Positions 1 through 7,749 of a DNA stretch of 64,000 nt are shown here, piece by piece. The stretch spans positions 310,001 to 374,000 of the forward strand of contig JAQIIU010000002.1 in NCBI GenBank assembly GCA_036946625.1, given 5' to 3'. The stretch comes from Methylorubrum populi. Lineage in GTDB: Bacteria; Pseudomonadota; Alphaproteobacteria; Rhizobiales; Beijerinckiaceae. Positions within the stretch are counted from its first letter, which is position 1, and each line of letters begins with the position of its first letter. A model generated the notes under the pieces. That model was not told where the DNA came from, did no database searches, and was given only the letters and a program-made list of their open reading frames with translations. Both the position numbers and the translations under genes were made by a program.

Positions 1-461
1 GCCCGGCGAAGCCCTCGTCGTCGAGCGCCAGCCAGCCCTCGTCGACGATGATGAGCGTCGGCGCGCCGTCGAGCCGGTCCTCGATCCGGTGGAACAGGTA
101 GGCGAGCACGGCCGGCGCGGCTTCGGTGCCGATCAGCCCCTCGGTCTCGAACGCCTGGACGGTCGCGCTTCCGAGATGCTCGGCTTCCGCGTCCAGCAGC
201 CGGCCCCACGCGCCGCCGACGCAGTACGGGCGCAGCGCCTGCTTCAGGTCGTTCGACTGGAGCAGCACGGCGAGGCCGGTGATCGTCCGCTCCTCGACCG
301 GCGCGGAGGCGAGCGACGACAGCGCGGTCCAGAGATGCTCCTTCACGTCCGGCGTGATCGGCACGCCCTCGCGCGTGAGGATCGCCACCAGCCAGTCGGC
401 CGCCCAGGCGCGTTCGGCGGTCTGCTCGATGCGAGCGAGCGGCTGGAGCGAGACGCTGGTA
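1..461 (-). pseudogene. trbE: trbE fragment (VirB4-like conjugation ATPase), cut by IS630
   Basis: This minus-strand stretch is closely similar to an internal part of the trbE gene at 47.7-48.1 kb, including the Walker B region that reads VIIVDEGWLALDDEG. TrbE energises the Trb mating-pair apparatus at the inner membrane. Homology stops exactly at the TA at 460-461, where the IS630 begins. The C-terminal side runs off the left edge of the window. It is a third trb copy, separate from the inverted block at 12-19 kb and from the plus-strand operon at 45-54 kb. The part 5' of the insertion is not found on the other side of the IS. Confidence 0.85.
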
Positions 462-1592
462 TACCCCTAAGCGGATAGAATCCCGGTCTCGGTCTGCCCG
501 ATGAGGTGGAAGCGGTCCGTGATGAGGCTGGCCAGGTCGGCCTCATGCTCATGCAGGCGCTCGAAGAAGTCGTCGAAGGCCTGCTTGAACAGCGCGAACT
601 TGGCATACGCCTTGTTGAACAGCACCTTGCGCTTCATGAAGTGCCAGAAGCGCTCGATCAGGTTCAGGTTGGGCGCGTAGGACGGCAGATAGACCAGCCG
701 CAGGCGACCGTCAGGCTGGTCGCGCCCCGTCCTCAGTTCGCGCGAGCGATTGTAGCGGGCGTTGTCGAGCACGACCGTGACGCTCTCGGCCGCCGGATGG
801 CGGGCCGCGAGGGTCTCGAACAGGCGGATCATCGCCGCGCTGGTGATCTTCTCCTCCTGATGGTGGATCAGGCTGCGATCCGGCCAGGAGAGAGCGCCGT
901 TGAGGTTGAGCCGGGTGCGGCCATGGTTGGATTTCAGTTCGACGGTGGCGCCCCGCCGGATCCAGCCGTGAGCGGGCCGCCCCGTATAGGAGGGATGGCA
1001 GCCGTCCACGAAGTCGAGCGGCGCGTCCGGCCCGGCCGCTTGCATCAGCGGGGTCAGCGTAGCGTCGAGGAAGGCCTGCTGGATGCGAGCATCCGCCTTG
1101 GCCGGCACGCATTTGGGCTTCTTGAACACGAATCCGATCGGCCCGAGAAGCCGGGCCATCGCGTGCGGTCCATAGGACAAGTCGAACATCGCTTGCACCT
1201 GGGCGCACACGGCCTTGGCTGTCTGAGGCACCTCGGCGGCGACCCAGTCCGACAAGGCCGTGCGCTCAGCGGCCGACAGGCGCGAGACCCGTCCCGTGTA
1301 GCTCAAGCTTTCCACGCCGGCCCGGCCGCGCTCCCGGTAGAGCGTGCGGTGCTCGGCCACCGTGCTCTCGTCGAGGTAGAGCGCCGCGGCGATCCGGGCC
1401 GGCGTCCAGCCGTCGTCGAGCAACAGAAGCACGTTCAAGCGCCGATGCACCGCGCTGTTGAGCTGGCCCCGCATCAGCACCAGGAAATGCGCCCGGTCGG
1501 CGGGAGACAGAATCAGTCCTGCCATCCCCGTAGGGAATCATGCAAACCCGCGGCCGAAAACCCAAAAACGGGATTCCTTCCGAGTCGCGGTA
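462..1592 (-). mobile_element. IS630-family insertion sequence
   Basis: The 1131-bp element has imperfect inverted ends: TACCCCTAAGCGGATAGAAT on the left pairs with TACCGCGACTCGGAAGGAAT read inward from the right. It is flanked by TA on both sides (460-461 and 1593-1594), as expected for IS630 target duplication. The flanks do not belong together. The left flank is trbE, whereas the right flank encodes part of a SIR2-like gene. A later recombination or adjacent deletion therefore used the element as a junction. Confidence 0.88.
467..1525 (-). CDS. IS630-family transposase
   Basis: This is a 352-residue DDE transposase. The N-terminal third holds a helix-turn-helix (ARIAAALYLDESTVAEH). The catalytic core shows FVDGCHP, VVLDNARYN and NLIERFWHFMKR, which give the D, D and E residues of the IS630/Tc1-mariner fold. 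It appears full length with no frameshift, and the stop codon lies inside the left terminal repeat. It catalyses cut-and-paste movement into TA sites. Confidence 0.93.
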   Translation of the reverse strand: MAGLILSPADRAHFLVLMRGQLNSAVHRRLNVLLLLDDGWTPARIAAALYLDESTVAEHRTLYRERGRAGVESLSYTGRVSRLSAAERTALSDWVAAEVPQTAKAVCAQVQAMFDLSYGPHAMARLLGPIGFVFKKPKCVPAKADARIQQAFLDATLTPLMQAAGPDAPLDFVDGCHPSYTGRPAHGWIRRGATVELKSNHGRTRLNLNGALSWPDRSLIHHQEEKITSAAMIRLFETLAARHPAAESVTVVLDNARYNRSRELRTGRDQPDGRLRLVYLPSYAPNLNLIERFWHFMKRKVLFNKAYAKFALFKQAFDDFFERLHEHEADLASLITDRFHLIGQTETGILSA

Positions 1593-1618
1593 TATCACCG
1601 GGATGGGAAGCCCGTTCG

Positions 1619-2680
1619 TTATGCCGGCGATCTCGATCTTCCACGTCTAATCATCACGCCGGGCTTGAACAAATTCCGCAACGGATATGAAATGTTTGGT
1701 CCCGGCATTTGGTGGAGCGGGTTTGACCTGAAGCGGCCGGGCTCAGCGGACCATGCCTTGCAGATGGCTTCGTAGGGCGTGAGGCCGCGCAGGGTCTTCA
1801 AACGGCGTGCGAAGTTGTAGGCGCTGACAAAGTCGGCCAAGTGCGCACGGAGTTGCGCGTGGCTGTCGTAATGGTAGCGCTTGACCGTCGCGTCCTTGAT
1901 CGTGCGGTTCATCCGCTCGACCTGACCGTTCGTCCAGGGGTGGCGCGGTTTGGTCAGCCGATGGTCGATATCGTTGCGGGCGCAGGCAAGTTCGAAGCTG
2001 TGGGCTCGGAAGGTCTCGCCGGCTACAATCGCCTCCTTGATGACGGAAGCGGCCGAGGCGACGTTGCCGGGCGTGGTGAAGTGGGTGCCGTTGTCGGTGA
2101 GCACCGTGTGCACCTTGTAAGGCACGGCCTCGATGAGATGGCGGAGGAAGTCACCTGCGACCCGCCGCGTGGCCTTCTCGTGGAGCTCAACGAAGGCGAA
2201 CTTGGTCGTGCGGTCGATAGCGACGAGCAGGTAGAGTCGCCCTTCGGCTGTGTGAACCTCGGCCAGATCGATGTGGAAATAGCCGAGCGGGCAGGTCTTG
2301 AAGCGTGACCGCTTGGGCTTGTCACCGTCGACCTCCGGCAGTCGGCTGATGCCGTGGCGCTGCAGGCACCGATGCAGCGACGAACGGGTCAGGTGCGGGA
2401 TCGTCGCCTGGAGCGCGTAGAGGCAGTCGTCCAACGGCAGGAGCGTATGGCGGCGAAAGGCGACGACGACCGCCTCGTCCTCCTGTGACAGCACCGTCGA
2501 GCGGGGATCCTTCGGACCCGTGCGCTGATCGGCGACCGAGGTCCGCTGCCGCCACTTGGCGACCGTCTTCCGGTTGATCCCGTAGCGCTTCGAGAGCGCC
2601 CTCAGGCTCGCTTGACTATGCTGGATCGCTCGACGGACTGCCTCCGTCGTGGTGGCGCTGCCGTGAAGAACTTGGCCCAT
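1619..2680 (-). CDS. IS481-family transposase
   Basis: The protein has an N-terminal helix-turn-helix (RALSKRYGINRKTVAKWRQR) followed by an rve integrase core. The catalytic residues are in FHIDLAEV, LTDNGTHF and NGQVERMNRT. I chose the ATG at 2680, giving MGQVLHGS, because GGAGGG lies just upstream; an ATG five codons earlier is also open. The family usually stops shortly after the HQMPG motif. Here the frame reads out of the left terminal repeat into the interrupted host gene, so the last 20 or so residues are flank-encoded. Confidence 0.92.
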   Translation of the reverse strand: MGQVLHGSATTTEAVRRAIQHSQASLRALSKRYGINRKTVAKWRQRTSVADQRTGPKDPRSTVLSQEDEAVVVAFRRHTLLPLDDCLYALQATIPHLTRSSLHRCLQRHGISRLPEVDGDKPKRSRFKTCPLGYFHIDLAEVHTAEGRLYLLVAIDRTTKFAFVELHEKATRRVAGDFLRHLIEAVPYKVHTVLTDNGTHFTTPGNVASAASVIKEAIVAGETFRAHSFELACARNDIDHRLTKPRHPWTNGQVERMNRTIKDATVKRYHYDSHAQLRAHLADFVSAYNFARRLKTLRGLTPYEAICKAWSAEPGRFRSNPLHQMPGPNISYPLRNLFKPGVMIRRGRSRSPA

Positions 2681-2736
2681 AGCGCGTCCCTCCACTCCAA
2701 CGTGAAGAGTGCACCATCAAACCCTGGGATCAAACA
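1693..2736 (-). mobile_element. IS481-family insertion sequence
   Basis: The ends are imperfect inverted repeats. The left reads TGTTTGGTCCCGGCATTTGG and the right, read inward, TGTTTGATCCCAGGGTTTGA. The element is about 1044 bp and carries a single transposase gene. I see no clear target duplication, so the outermost bases are uncertain by a few nucleotides. It interrupts the HerA partner gene. Confidence 0.82.
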
Positions 2737-2916
2737 CTATAGACTGTCGGACAACGCGGTGAAGCTGGTTGCCGAGTGTCCCAATGTCATTGCCATTCAA
2801 CATACCGAACAGGGCAGCACTTCCGGCTCCAGCGTTTTCGTCGCCGGTACCGAATCCTTTTATCCGGGTCTGAATCTTTGGGATCTAGGCTCCTTCGTTT
2901 CCGAGGTGCTCGAACC

Positions 2917-4665
2917 ATGAATGAAGCCGCGCTCCAGTTCGCCGACGAGGACAAGATCGGGCGCGTCGCATCGGTCGATACGAGCCGCGTCGCGATCGAC
3001 GTGACGAACTCCGTGCTGCTCACGCGGATCGGCATTGGACAGCTCGTTGCCATTCGCGGTGCGACGGAGCGCGAGTATCTCATCGCCATGACCGAGCGCG
3101 TGACGCGCAGCATCCGTGAAGAGCTGCCCGGACCCGACGAAGACGATGCAGATGGTGCATTGTTGGCGGCGGTCCCGACCGATCTGATCCAGGGGGTGTT
3201 GATCGGGACATTCAGGACGGTTGAGGGTGATCGTCGCAACACCTTCAAGCGCGGTGCCGACAGTTTCCCGCAGATCGACCGCGACTGTTTCGTGATCGAA
3301 GGCGGCAACCTCCAGCGCTTCATGGGTATCTTGGGTGCCGGGTTCTCGGCCAACGAACGGCTCAAGCTCGGCACGTTCGTCGCCGATCGCACGGCTGATG
3401 CGATTGCCAGCGGCGACAAGTTCTTCCAGCGGCATGCCGCTATCCTCGGGAGCACCGGTTCGGGCAAAAGTTGGGCCGTCGCGCTGATTCTTGAGCGAGC
3501 CGCCAAGCTGAAATTCCCGAACATCATCGTGTTCGACATGCACGGCGAATATGCGCCGCTTGCCGACAAGGCGGCGGGTGGCTTCGCCGAGCGTTTTCGT
3601 ATTGCCGGTCCCGGTGATCTCGAAAGGCCGGGCGACGACACGCTGTTCCTCCCCTATTGGCTGCTCAACCGCGACGAGATGCTGTCGATGATTCTCGATC
3701 GCAGCGACCAGAACGCACCCAATCAGGCGTCGCGGTTCACGTTGCATGTGCGCTCGCTTAAAGGGCAGGCGCTCGATGCCGAGGGCAAGGTGGACGTCAA
3801 GAAGACCTTCACCGTCGACTCGCCCATTCCTTACGACGTGAAGAAGCTGGTCGGACTGCTCCACACCGACAACACGACGAAGGGCGTCGGCAAGACCGGC
3901 CCCGTGAAGGGAGAATGGGAAGACAAGTTGACACGCTTCCTGTCGCGCCTCGAAGCGAAGCTTGATGATCGCCGCTATGGCTTCATGTTCGCGCCGCCTC
4001 CCGCAGCGATGCAATATAACTGGCTCGCGTCGCAGGTGTTGAAGCTCCTGCGGTCCGGCGACGGAACGGGCATCAAGGTGATCGATTTCTCGGAGGTTCC
4101 GGCGGACGTTCTGCCGGTCGTCACGGGCACGCTGGCGCGCTTGCTCTATGACGTGCAGTTCTGGATGGGCGGAAAGTCACGAACTCCGGTTACGCTCTTG
4201 TGCGACGAGGCGCATCTCTACCTTCCGGTTCGTGACGACGCCGATGCCGTGCAGCGGCAGGCGCTCGGTTCGTTCGAGCGGATCGCCAAGGAAGGACGCA
4301 AATACGGCTTTTCCCTGCTGGTCGTGAGCCAACGTCCCTCGGATGTCAGCCGGACCATCCTCAGCCAGTGTAACAATTTCCTCGCACTGCGTCTTACCAA
4401 CGAGACCGATCAGGGGGTCATCAAGCGCTTGATGCCGGATTCGCTGGCCGGGCTGACCAGCATCCTGCCGCTGCTCGACACGGGCGAGGCGCTGTTGCTG
4501 GGCGACGCCGTGCTGCTGCCGACGAGGATCAGGCTCGACGTGCCCAAAATCCCGCCGGACAGCGCGACGCGAGATTTCTGGAAAGAATGGGGATCGGCCA
4601 AGCCGGATGACGCCGCCATTACCTCCGCGATCGAATGTCTGCGCGGGCAATCTCGCAATACTTGA
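2917..4665 (+). CDS. herA: HerA-type DNA translocase ATPase (defence-associated)
   Basis: This is a 582-residue protein. The N-terminal beta-barrel region (about 10-150) is followed by a RecA-like motor with Walker A GSTGSGKS (about 178-185) and Walker B LLCDEAHLYLP (near 430). Next comes LLVVSQRPSDVS, typical of HerA/FtsK-like hexameric pumps. Its ATG overlaps the stop of the upstream broken gene. In SIR2-HerA and nuclease-HerA anti-phage systems this ATPase forms a hexamer that binds the effector. Here the effector gene is destroyed, so the surviving ATPase is probably an orphan. The start is supported by the ATGA overlap. Confidence 0.85.
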   Translation: MNEAALQFADEDKIGRVASVDTSRVAIDVTNSVLLTRIGIGQLVAIRGATEREYLIAMTERVTRSIREELPGPDEDDADGALLAAVPTDLIQGVLIGTFRTVEGDRRNTFKRGADSFPQIDRDCFVIEGGNLQRFMGILGAGFSANERLKLGTFVADRTADAIASGDKFFQRHAAILGSTGSGKSWAVALILERAAKLKFPNIIVFDMHGEYAPLADKAAGGFAERFRIAGPGDLERPGDDTLFLPYWLLNRDEMLSMILDRSDQNAPNQASRFTLHVRSLKGQALDAEGKVDVKKTFTVDSPIPYDVKKLVGLLHTDNTTKGVGKTGPVKGEWEDKLTRFLSRLEAKLDDRRYGFMFAPPPAAMQYNWLASQVLKLLRSGDGTGIKVIDFSEVPADVLPVVTGTLARLLYDVQFWMGGKSRTPVTLLCDEAHLYLPVRDDADAVQRQALGSFERIAKEGRKYGFSLLVVSQRPSDVSRTILSQCNNFLALRLTNETDQGVIKRLMPDSLAGLTSILPLLDTGEALLLGDAVLLPTRIRLDVPKIPPDSATRDFWKEWGSAKPDDAAITSAIECLRGQSRNT

Positions 4666-4732
4666 TGGATTCCTTCAATCTGCTTTCTGGAGATTCAGAT
4701 CAGCGGCATCATAGTTCCATTAAACGATTGAT

Positions 4733-5992
4733 TCATTTCGGCCCTCTTTTGCCCGCGTTCAGGAACATCGGGAAGAAGCTGCGTTGGTTCTTAAGCTTAA
4801 TGATGTCGTTCACCGCAATCGTGTTGGCCTTGCGGCGCTCGCCGCCAGCCGGTGTAACCACCTCAAGGTCCGGGTTCTCAATGATCGCCGCATGAACGTC
4901 GTCGGCGTGCGCCGGGGTGACGTTGTATATGCTTTCGTAGAACTCCATCACCGATATTGCGTCCCCTGCCTCGGTCACGAGACGGGGAATGTCGTCCAGC
5001 AATTGGGTCTTCGCCGACGCCCGGCCACTGTCGTCGAAGAGGTACAGCATCCCCTCGCCATGTCGGGGATCGTAGGACAGCATGTTGAGGCCCGGCCTGC
5101 CGACGTGGGCCTGCAAGCTCGCATTGTCGTGTAGGATGTTGTTGTAGACCTGTCGCGCCCGATAGGCGTTGGCGAAGTGGATCAGCCAGTATCGCCACCC
5201 GCCGGGATTGTTGATCGAGAACGGGCTGACATACGGAGCACAAAGGCGGAAGGCGTCGAAGACGATCTTCTCGGCCGTGCCGAGCCAGTCCTTCCGGCTC
5301 ATCAGCCCGTCAAGCGCCTGCATGTCGTTGGCGGGAATGCCGAGGTGTTCGAGTTGCGCGCGCAGGCGCTCAGGCTCGTCCTTCTGGAGAAACGCCAGCA
5401 GAGACGTGATGACGAAGGTGTAGAAGATCTCCGCTGCGGGCCAGGAATGCATGATGTCGAGAATCGTACCGCGTTCGACATGGCTATGGCCGCACTGGTC
5501 GAGGTTGAAGATCACGCTCCGATAGCGTCCCTGACCGAGCAGTGCCTTGATCTTTGGATAGGCGACCTCGAAGAACTCGTTCAAATACTCCACCTTAAGG
5601 TGAAGCTTGGGGCAGGCCAGCGCGATGTCAGCCTGCATCGGGGCAACATGCGTTTTCAGTAGCTCGATCGCGTCGCGGCTGGCATCGTTGAAGACGAGCA
5701 AGCACTCGACCTCGATCGCGCCGAGTCCCTGAACGACCCGCTGCGTGTTCACGGCTTCAACAGCCCGCTTCAGTTCCTCGATGAAGATCAGTGGTGAGCC
5801 AGCCGCCCCGCATTGATAACGACCACCACCGGCAAAGCCATCGACGATGGCGAGCCGGAACCGTTCCTGCTGGGGAAGCTTGCAGCGGACGGTGAGATAA
5901 TCGAATACATACTCGCGAAGGATTTTGTGCTTTCGGCGCGAATGTTCTTCGAGGACTGCGCCGTCCGCCCATTCATATCGCTTCTCGACCAC
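4733..5992 (-). CDS. tcmP: three-Cys-motif partner protein TcmP
   Basis: This 419-residue protein has the TcmP signature near its N-terminus (HSRRKHKILREYVFDYL, then IVDGFAGGG), which resembles a Rossmann-type SAM-binding loop. FNLDQCGHSHVERGTI lies in the middle. TcmP proteins are named for constant pairing with the three-Cys-motif Gp37/Gp68 (DUF5131) family, encoded 25 bp upstream on the same strand. The biochemical role is not established. The pair is frequent on phages and mobile islands, which fits a defence or counter-defence role here. It is convergent with herA. Confidence 0.88.
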   Translation of the reverse strand: MVEKRYEWADGAVLEEHSRRKHKILREYVFDYLTVRCKLPQQERFRLAIVDGFAGGGRYQCGAAGSPLIFIEELKRAVEAVNTQRVVQGLGAIEVECLLVFNDASRDAIELLKTHVAPMQADIALACPKLHLKVEYLNEFFEVAYPKIKALLGQGRYRSVIFNLDQCGHSHVERGTILDIMHSWPAAEIFYTFVITSLLAFLQKDEPERLRAQLEHLGIPANDMQALDGLMSRKDWLGTAEKIVFDAFRLCAPYVSPFSINNPGGWRYWLIHFANAYRARQVYNNILHDNASLQAHVGRPGLNMLSYDPRHGEGMLYLFDDSGRASAKTQLLDDIPRLVTEAGDAISVMEFYESIYNVTPAHADDVHAAIIENPDLEVVTPAGGERRKANTIAVNDIIKLKNQRSFFPMFLNAGKRGPK

Positions 5993-6017
5993 ACTGCCTC
6001 CCCTGTACCCAGCCCCG

Positions 6018-6800
6018 TTACGCGACAGCGTGTGTCACGGCCGGCATCTCATCCCAAGTCTGCCCACGATACTCGCGACCGTTCGCCTTCTTCGAGCGCT
6101 TCTTGTTGTCCTTGCCCCACGTTCCCCATTGCTTGAAGAAGAATGCGGTGCCGGCCGACAGGCATCGGGCATGGATTTCATCGATCCATTCCTCTCGGAT
6201 CGGCCGGGCGGACTTGCCGCTTTCGCCGCCGACAATCGCCCAATGAATGCCGCTGAGATCGACGGCACCGACTGCTCCGATCAGCGGCTCGAACGAGATG
6301 AAGCGAATCGCGGCGGGCGCTTTGCGGAGATGCTCAATGCGATCCACGACAGCGGTGTCCTCAATGCTGGTGCCGAGCCAGACATTGGGCAGGACTTCAC
6401 CGATCTGGCCGGAAACCAGCGCTGCCATGCGTTCGGGCCGCTTGGTGAGAATCTGATAATTGTGCCGCGGCGTGTCGCGCATCACCTGCCAGACATCGAG
6501 GATGAAGGCGTCGGTCACCCGTTCATGGAATAGATCGCTCATCGAGTTGACGAAGATCTTGCGCGGCTTGCGCCAGCGATGTGGGATCGACAGCGCCTCG
6601 CGATCTTCGCGCACCACGCCGTTCCAGACGGTCCGCTTGCCGGTCTTTCGGGTTAGCCCGGCATATTTGTCGACGCCCATCGCTTCGAGACGCTTCGCCA
6701 TCTCCATCGCGTAGCAATGCGTGCAGCCGGCGGTAACGATCGAACACCCCGCGACGGGATTCCAGGTGGAGTCGGTCCACTCGATCTGGGTTTCAGCCAT
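6018..6800 (-). CDS. Gp37/Gp68-like DUF5131 three-Cys-motif protein
   Basis: This 260-residue protein begins with ETQIEWTDSTWNPVAGCS and then GCTHCYAMEMAKR, giving the CX7-8CX2C cluster typical of the family and of radical-SAM-like iron-sulphur binding. Further conserved pieces are FVNSMSDLFHE, ILTKRPERM, NVWLGTSIED and GGESGKSARPI. It is the first gene of a two-gene unit with tcmP. It is probably a metal-cluster protein acting on nucleic acid or nucleotide, but the reaction is unknown. It looks intact and full length. Confidence 0.9.
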   Translation of the reverse strand: MAETQIEWTDSTWNPVAGCSIVTAGCTHCYAMEMAKRLEAMGVDKYAGLTRKTGKRTVWNGVVREDREALSIPHRWRKPRKIFVNSMSDLFHERVTDAFILDVWQVMRDTPRHNYQILTKRPERMAALVSGQIGEVLPNVWLGTSIEDTAVVDRIEHLRKAPAAIRFISFEPLIGAVGAVDLSGIHWAIVGGESGKSARPIREEWIDEIHARCLSAGTAFFFKQWGTWGKDNKKRSKKANGREYRGQTWDEMPAVTHAVA

Positions 6801-6836
6801 GCCGCCCTCCCGAGCGATCCCAATCGGTAATCGCCA

Positions 6837-7268
6837 TCAGACCGCTCCACGCAGCGGATTGACGAATTCAAGCCCGGCGAAGTCCTTCTCGTTGTCGGTA
6901 ACGACGACGCAATTGTTGGCATCGGCGACCGCCGCGACGATCATGTCGAGACCGCTGCGTGGGCGGCCGGCAATCTTCCCGTCCGCCATCAGCCGCGCCC
7001 AGATCAGTCCGGCCCGGTCGTCGAAGGGCAGGATGCGCCCCGCGAACAAGGCCTGCGGCCCTTCGGGACCGGCGAACCAGGCGTCCAGCGCCTCGCGCTT
7101 CTTGCCTGCCGGCTTTTCCAAAACGCCCCGCCGGATTTCGGCGACCGTCAAAGATGCGATGAACAGCGCATCGTCGCGCTGCTCCGCCATCCAGTCGAGC
7201 AGGGAAGCGGAAGGCGTCGGCTTGACGACGTTGCTGATGATGTTGGTATCGAGCAGGTATCGCGTCAC
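6837..7268 (-). CDS. vapC: PIN-domain toxin VapC (FitB-like)
   Basis: The 143-residue PIN ribonuclease starts MTRYLLDTNIIS (first acidic residue D7). It has SLTVAEIRRG, then the late acidic pair DMIVAAVADANNCVVVTDNEKDF, quoted here in part as DMIVAAVA and VVTDNEKDF. It would cleave RNA when freed from its antitoxin. Its ATG overlaps the antitoxin stop codon at 7265-7268, so translation is coupled. The pair probably stabilises the island. All the acidic residues expected of an active toxin are present. Confidence 0.93.
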   Translation of the reverse strand: MTRYLLDTNIISNVVKPTPSASLLDWMAEQRDDALFIASLTVAEIRRGVLEKPAGKKREALDAWFAGPEGPQALFAGRILPFDDRAGLIWARLMADGKIAGRPRSGLDMIVAAVADANNCVVVTDNEKDFAGLEFVNPLRGAV

Positions 7269-7567
7269 AGATCGACCCTGCGCCCTTCCTCGCGGACGCG
7301 ACCAAGATCGAGATCGGCGCCGACCAGCGGCGACCGGCGCAATGCCTGGAGGATGCCACCTTGATGCGGCGGCTCCCCGGATACGATCTGCTGAACCATC
7401 GTGCGCGCCTGCGTCGCCTCGGGTCCGTCATCGGCAAGCCGACGAGCGAGGGCGCGGATCAGTTCACGGTCGGCGTCGAGCGCCTGAACCTCGAAGCGTG
7501 CGATGCCGCGTTGCGCCTGACGCGACCGGTAATTGCGGATGGCGCGCTTCTGTGCGGCATTGGTCAT
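7265..7567 (-). CDS. vapB: VapB/FitA-like antitoxin
   Basis: I chose MTNAAQKRAIRNYRSRQAQR at 7567 as the start because GGGAGG lies just upstream. The longer frame from 7618 lacks a ribosome site. The 100-residue protein has a short DNA-binding N-terminal region (GIARFEVQALDADRELIRAL) and a C-terminal tail that would wrap VapC. It is the first gene of the pair. It is expected to repress its own promoter; a perfect 12-bp palindrome lies just upstream. Confidence 0.85.
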   Translation of the reverse strand: MTNAAQKRAIRNYRSRQAQRGIARFEVQALDADRELIRALARRLADDGPEATQARTMVQQIVSGEPPHQGGILQALRRSPLVGADLDLGRVREEGRRVDL

Positions 7568-7590
7568 CGCGAGCCTCCCATGATATGGCT

Positions 7591-7602
7591 GGATATATAT
7601 CC
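7591..7602. promoter_or_regulatory. palindromic operator candidate for vapBC
   Basis: GGATATATATCC is a perfect 12-bp palindrome 24 bp upstream of the vapB start, inside the AT-rich promoter region shared with the divergent HEPN gene. VapB-type proteins bind such inverted repeats. The assignment is from position and symmetry only. Confidence 0.45.
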
Positions 7603-7749
7603 TATTCCTGCCTTTCAAACAATGGCCTTATGGAGTGTCGTCGACCCTGTCGGCGCATCCCGCGCTCGTTGGCGTAGGATGGTTGGGCGGTAGAAGATCG
7701 GCACGTCGCTTCCTATCTGATCGGCAGCAAAGCCGGGGCAACGAACACG

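Larger units (their letters stand above)
1593..2920 (+). pseudogene. SIR2-like partner of HerA, 5' end lost, split by IS481
   Basis: Two coding pieces on the plus strand look like one gene. Piece one (1593-1691) reads YHRDGKPVRYAGDLDLPRL and ends RNGYE. Piece two (about 2735-2920) starts HYRLSDNAVKLVAE and ends SFVSEVLEP. The IS481 sits between them and the IS630 has replaced the start. The stop TGA overlaps the ATG of the HerA gene (ATGA), which shows that the two genes were co-translated. Known HerA defence operons have a nuclease or NADase (SIR2, DUF4297) immediately upstream. SIR2 is my inference from that layout, because no catalytic motif survives in the window. Confidence 0.55.

Noticed and set aside
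2612..2920. Open frame that could be read as a separate small gene before herA
   Set aside because: Its first half lies inside the IS481 terminal region. Only the last 60 residues belong to the broken HerA partner.
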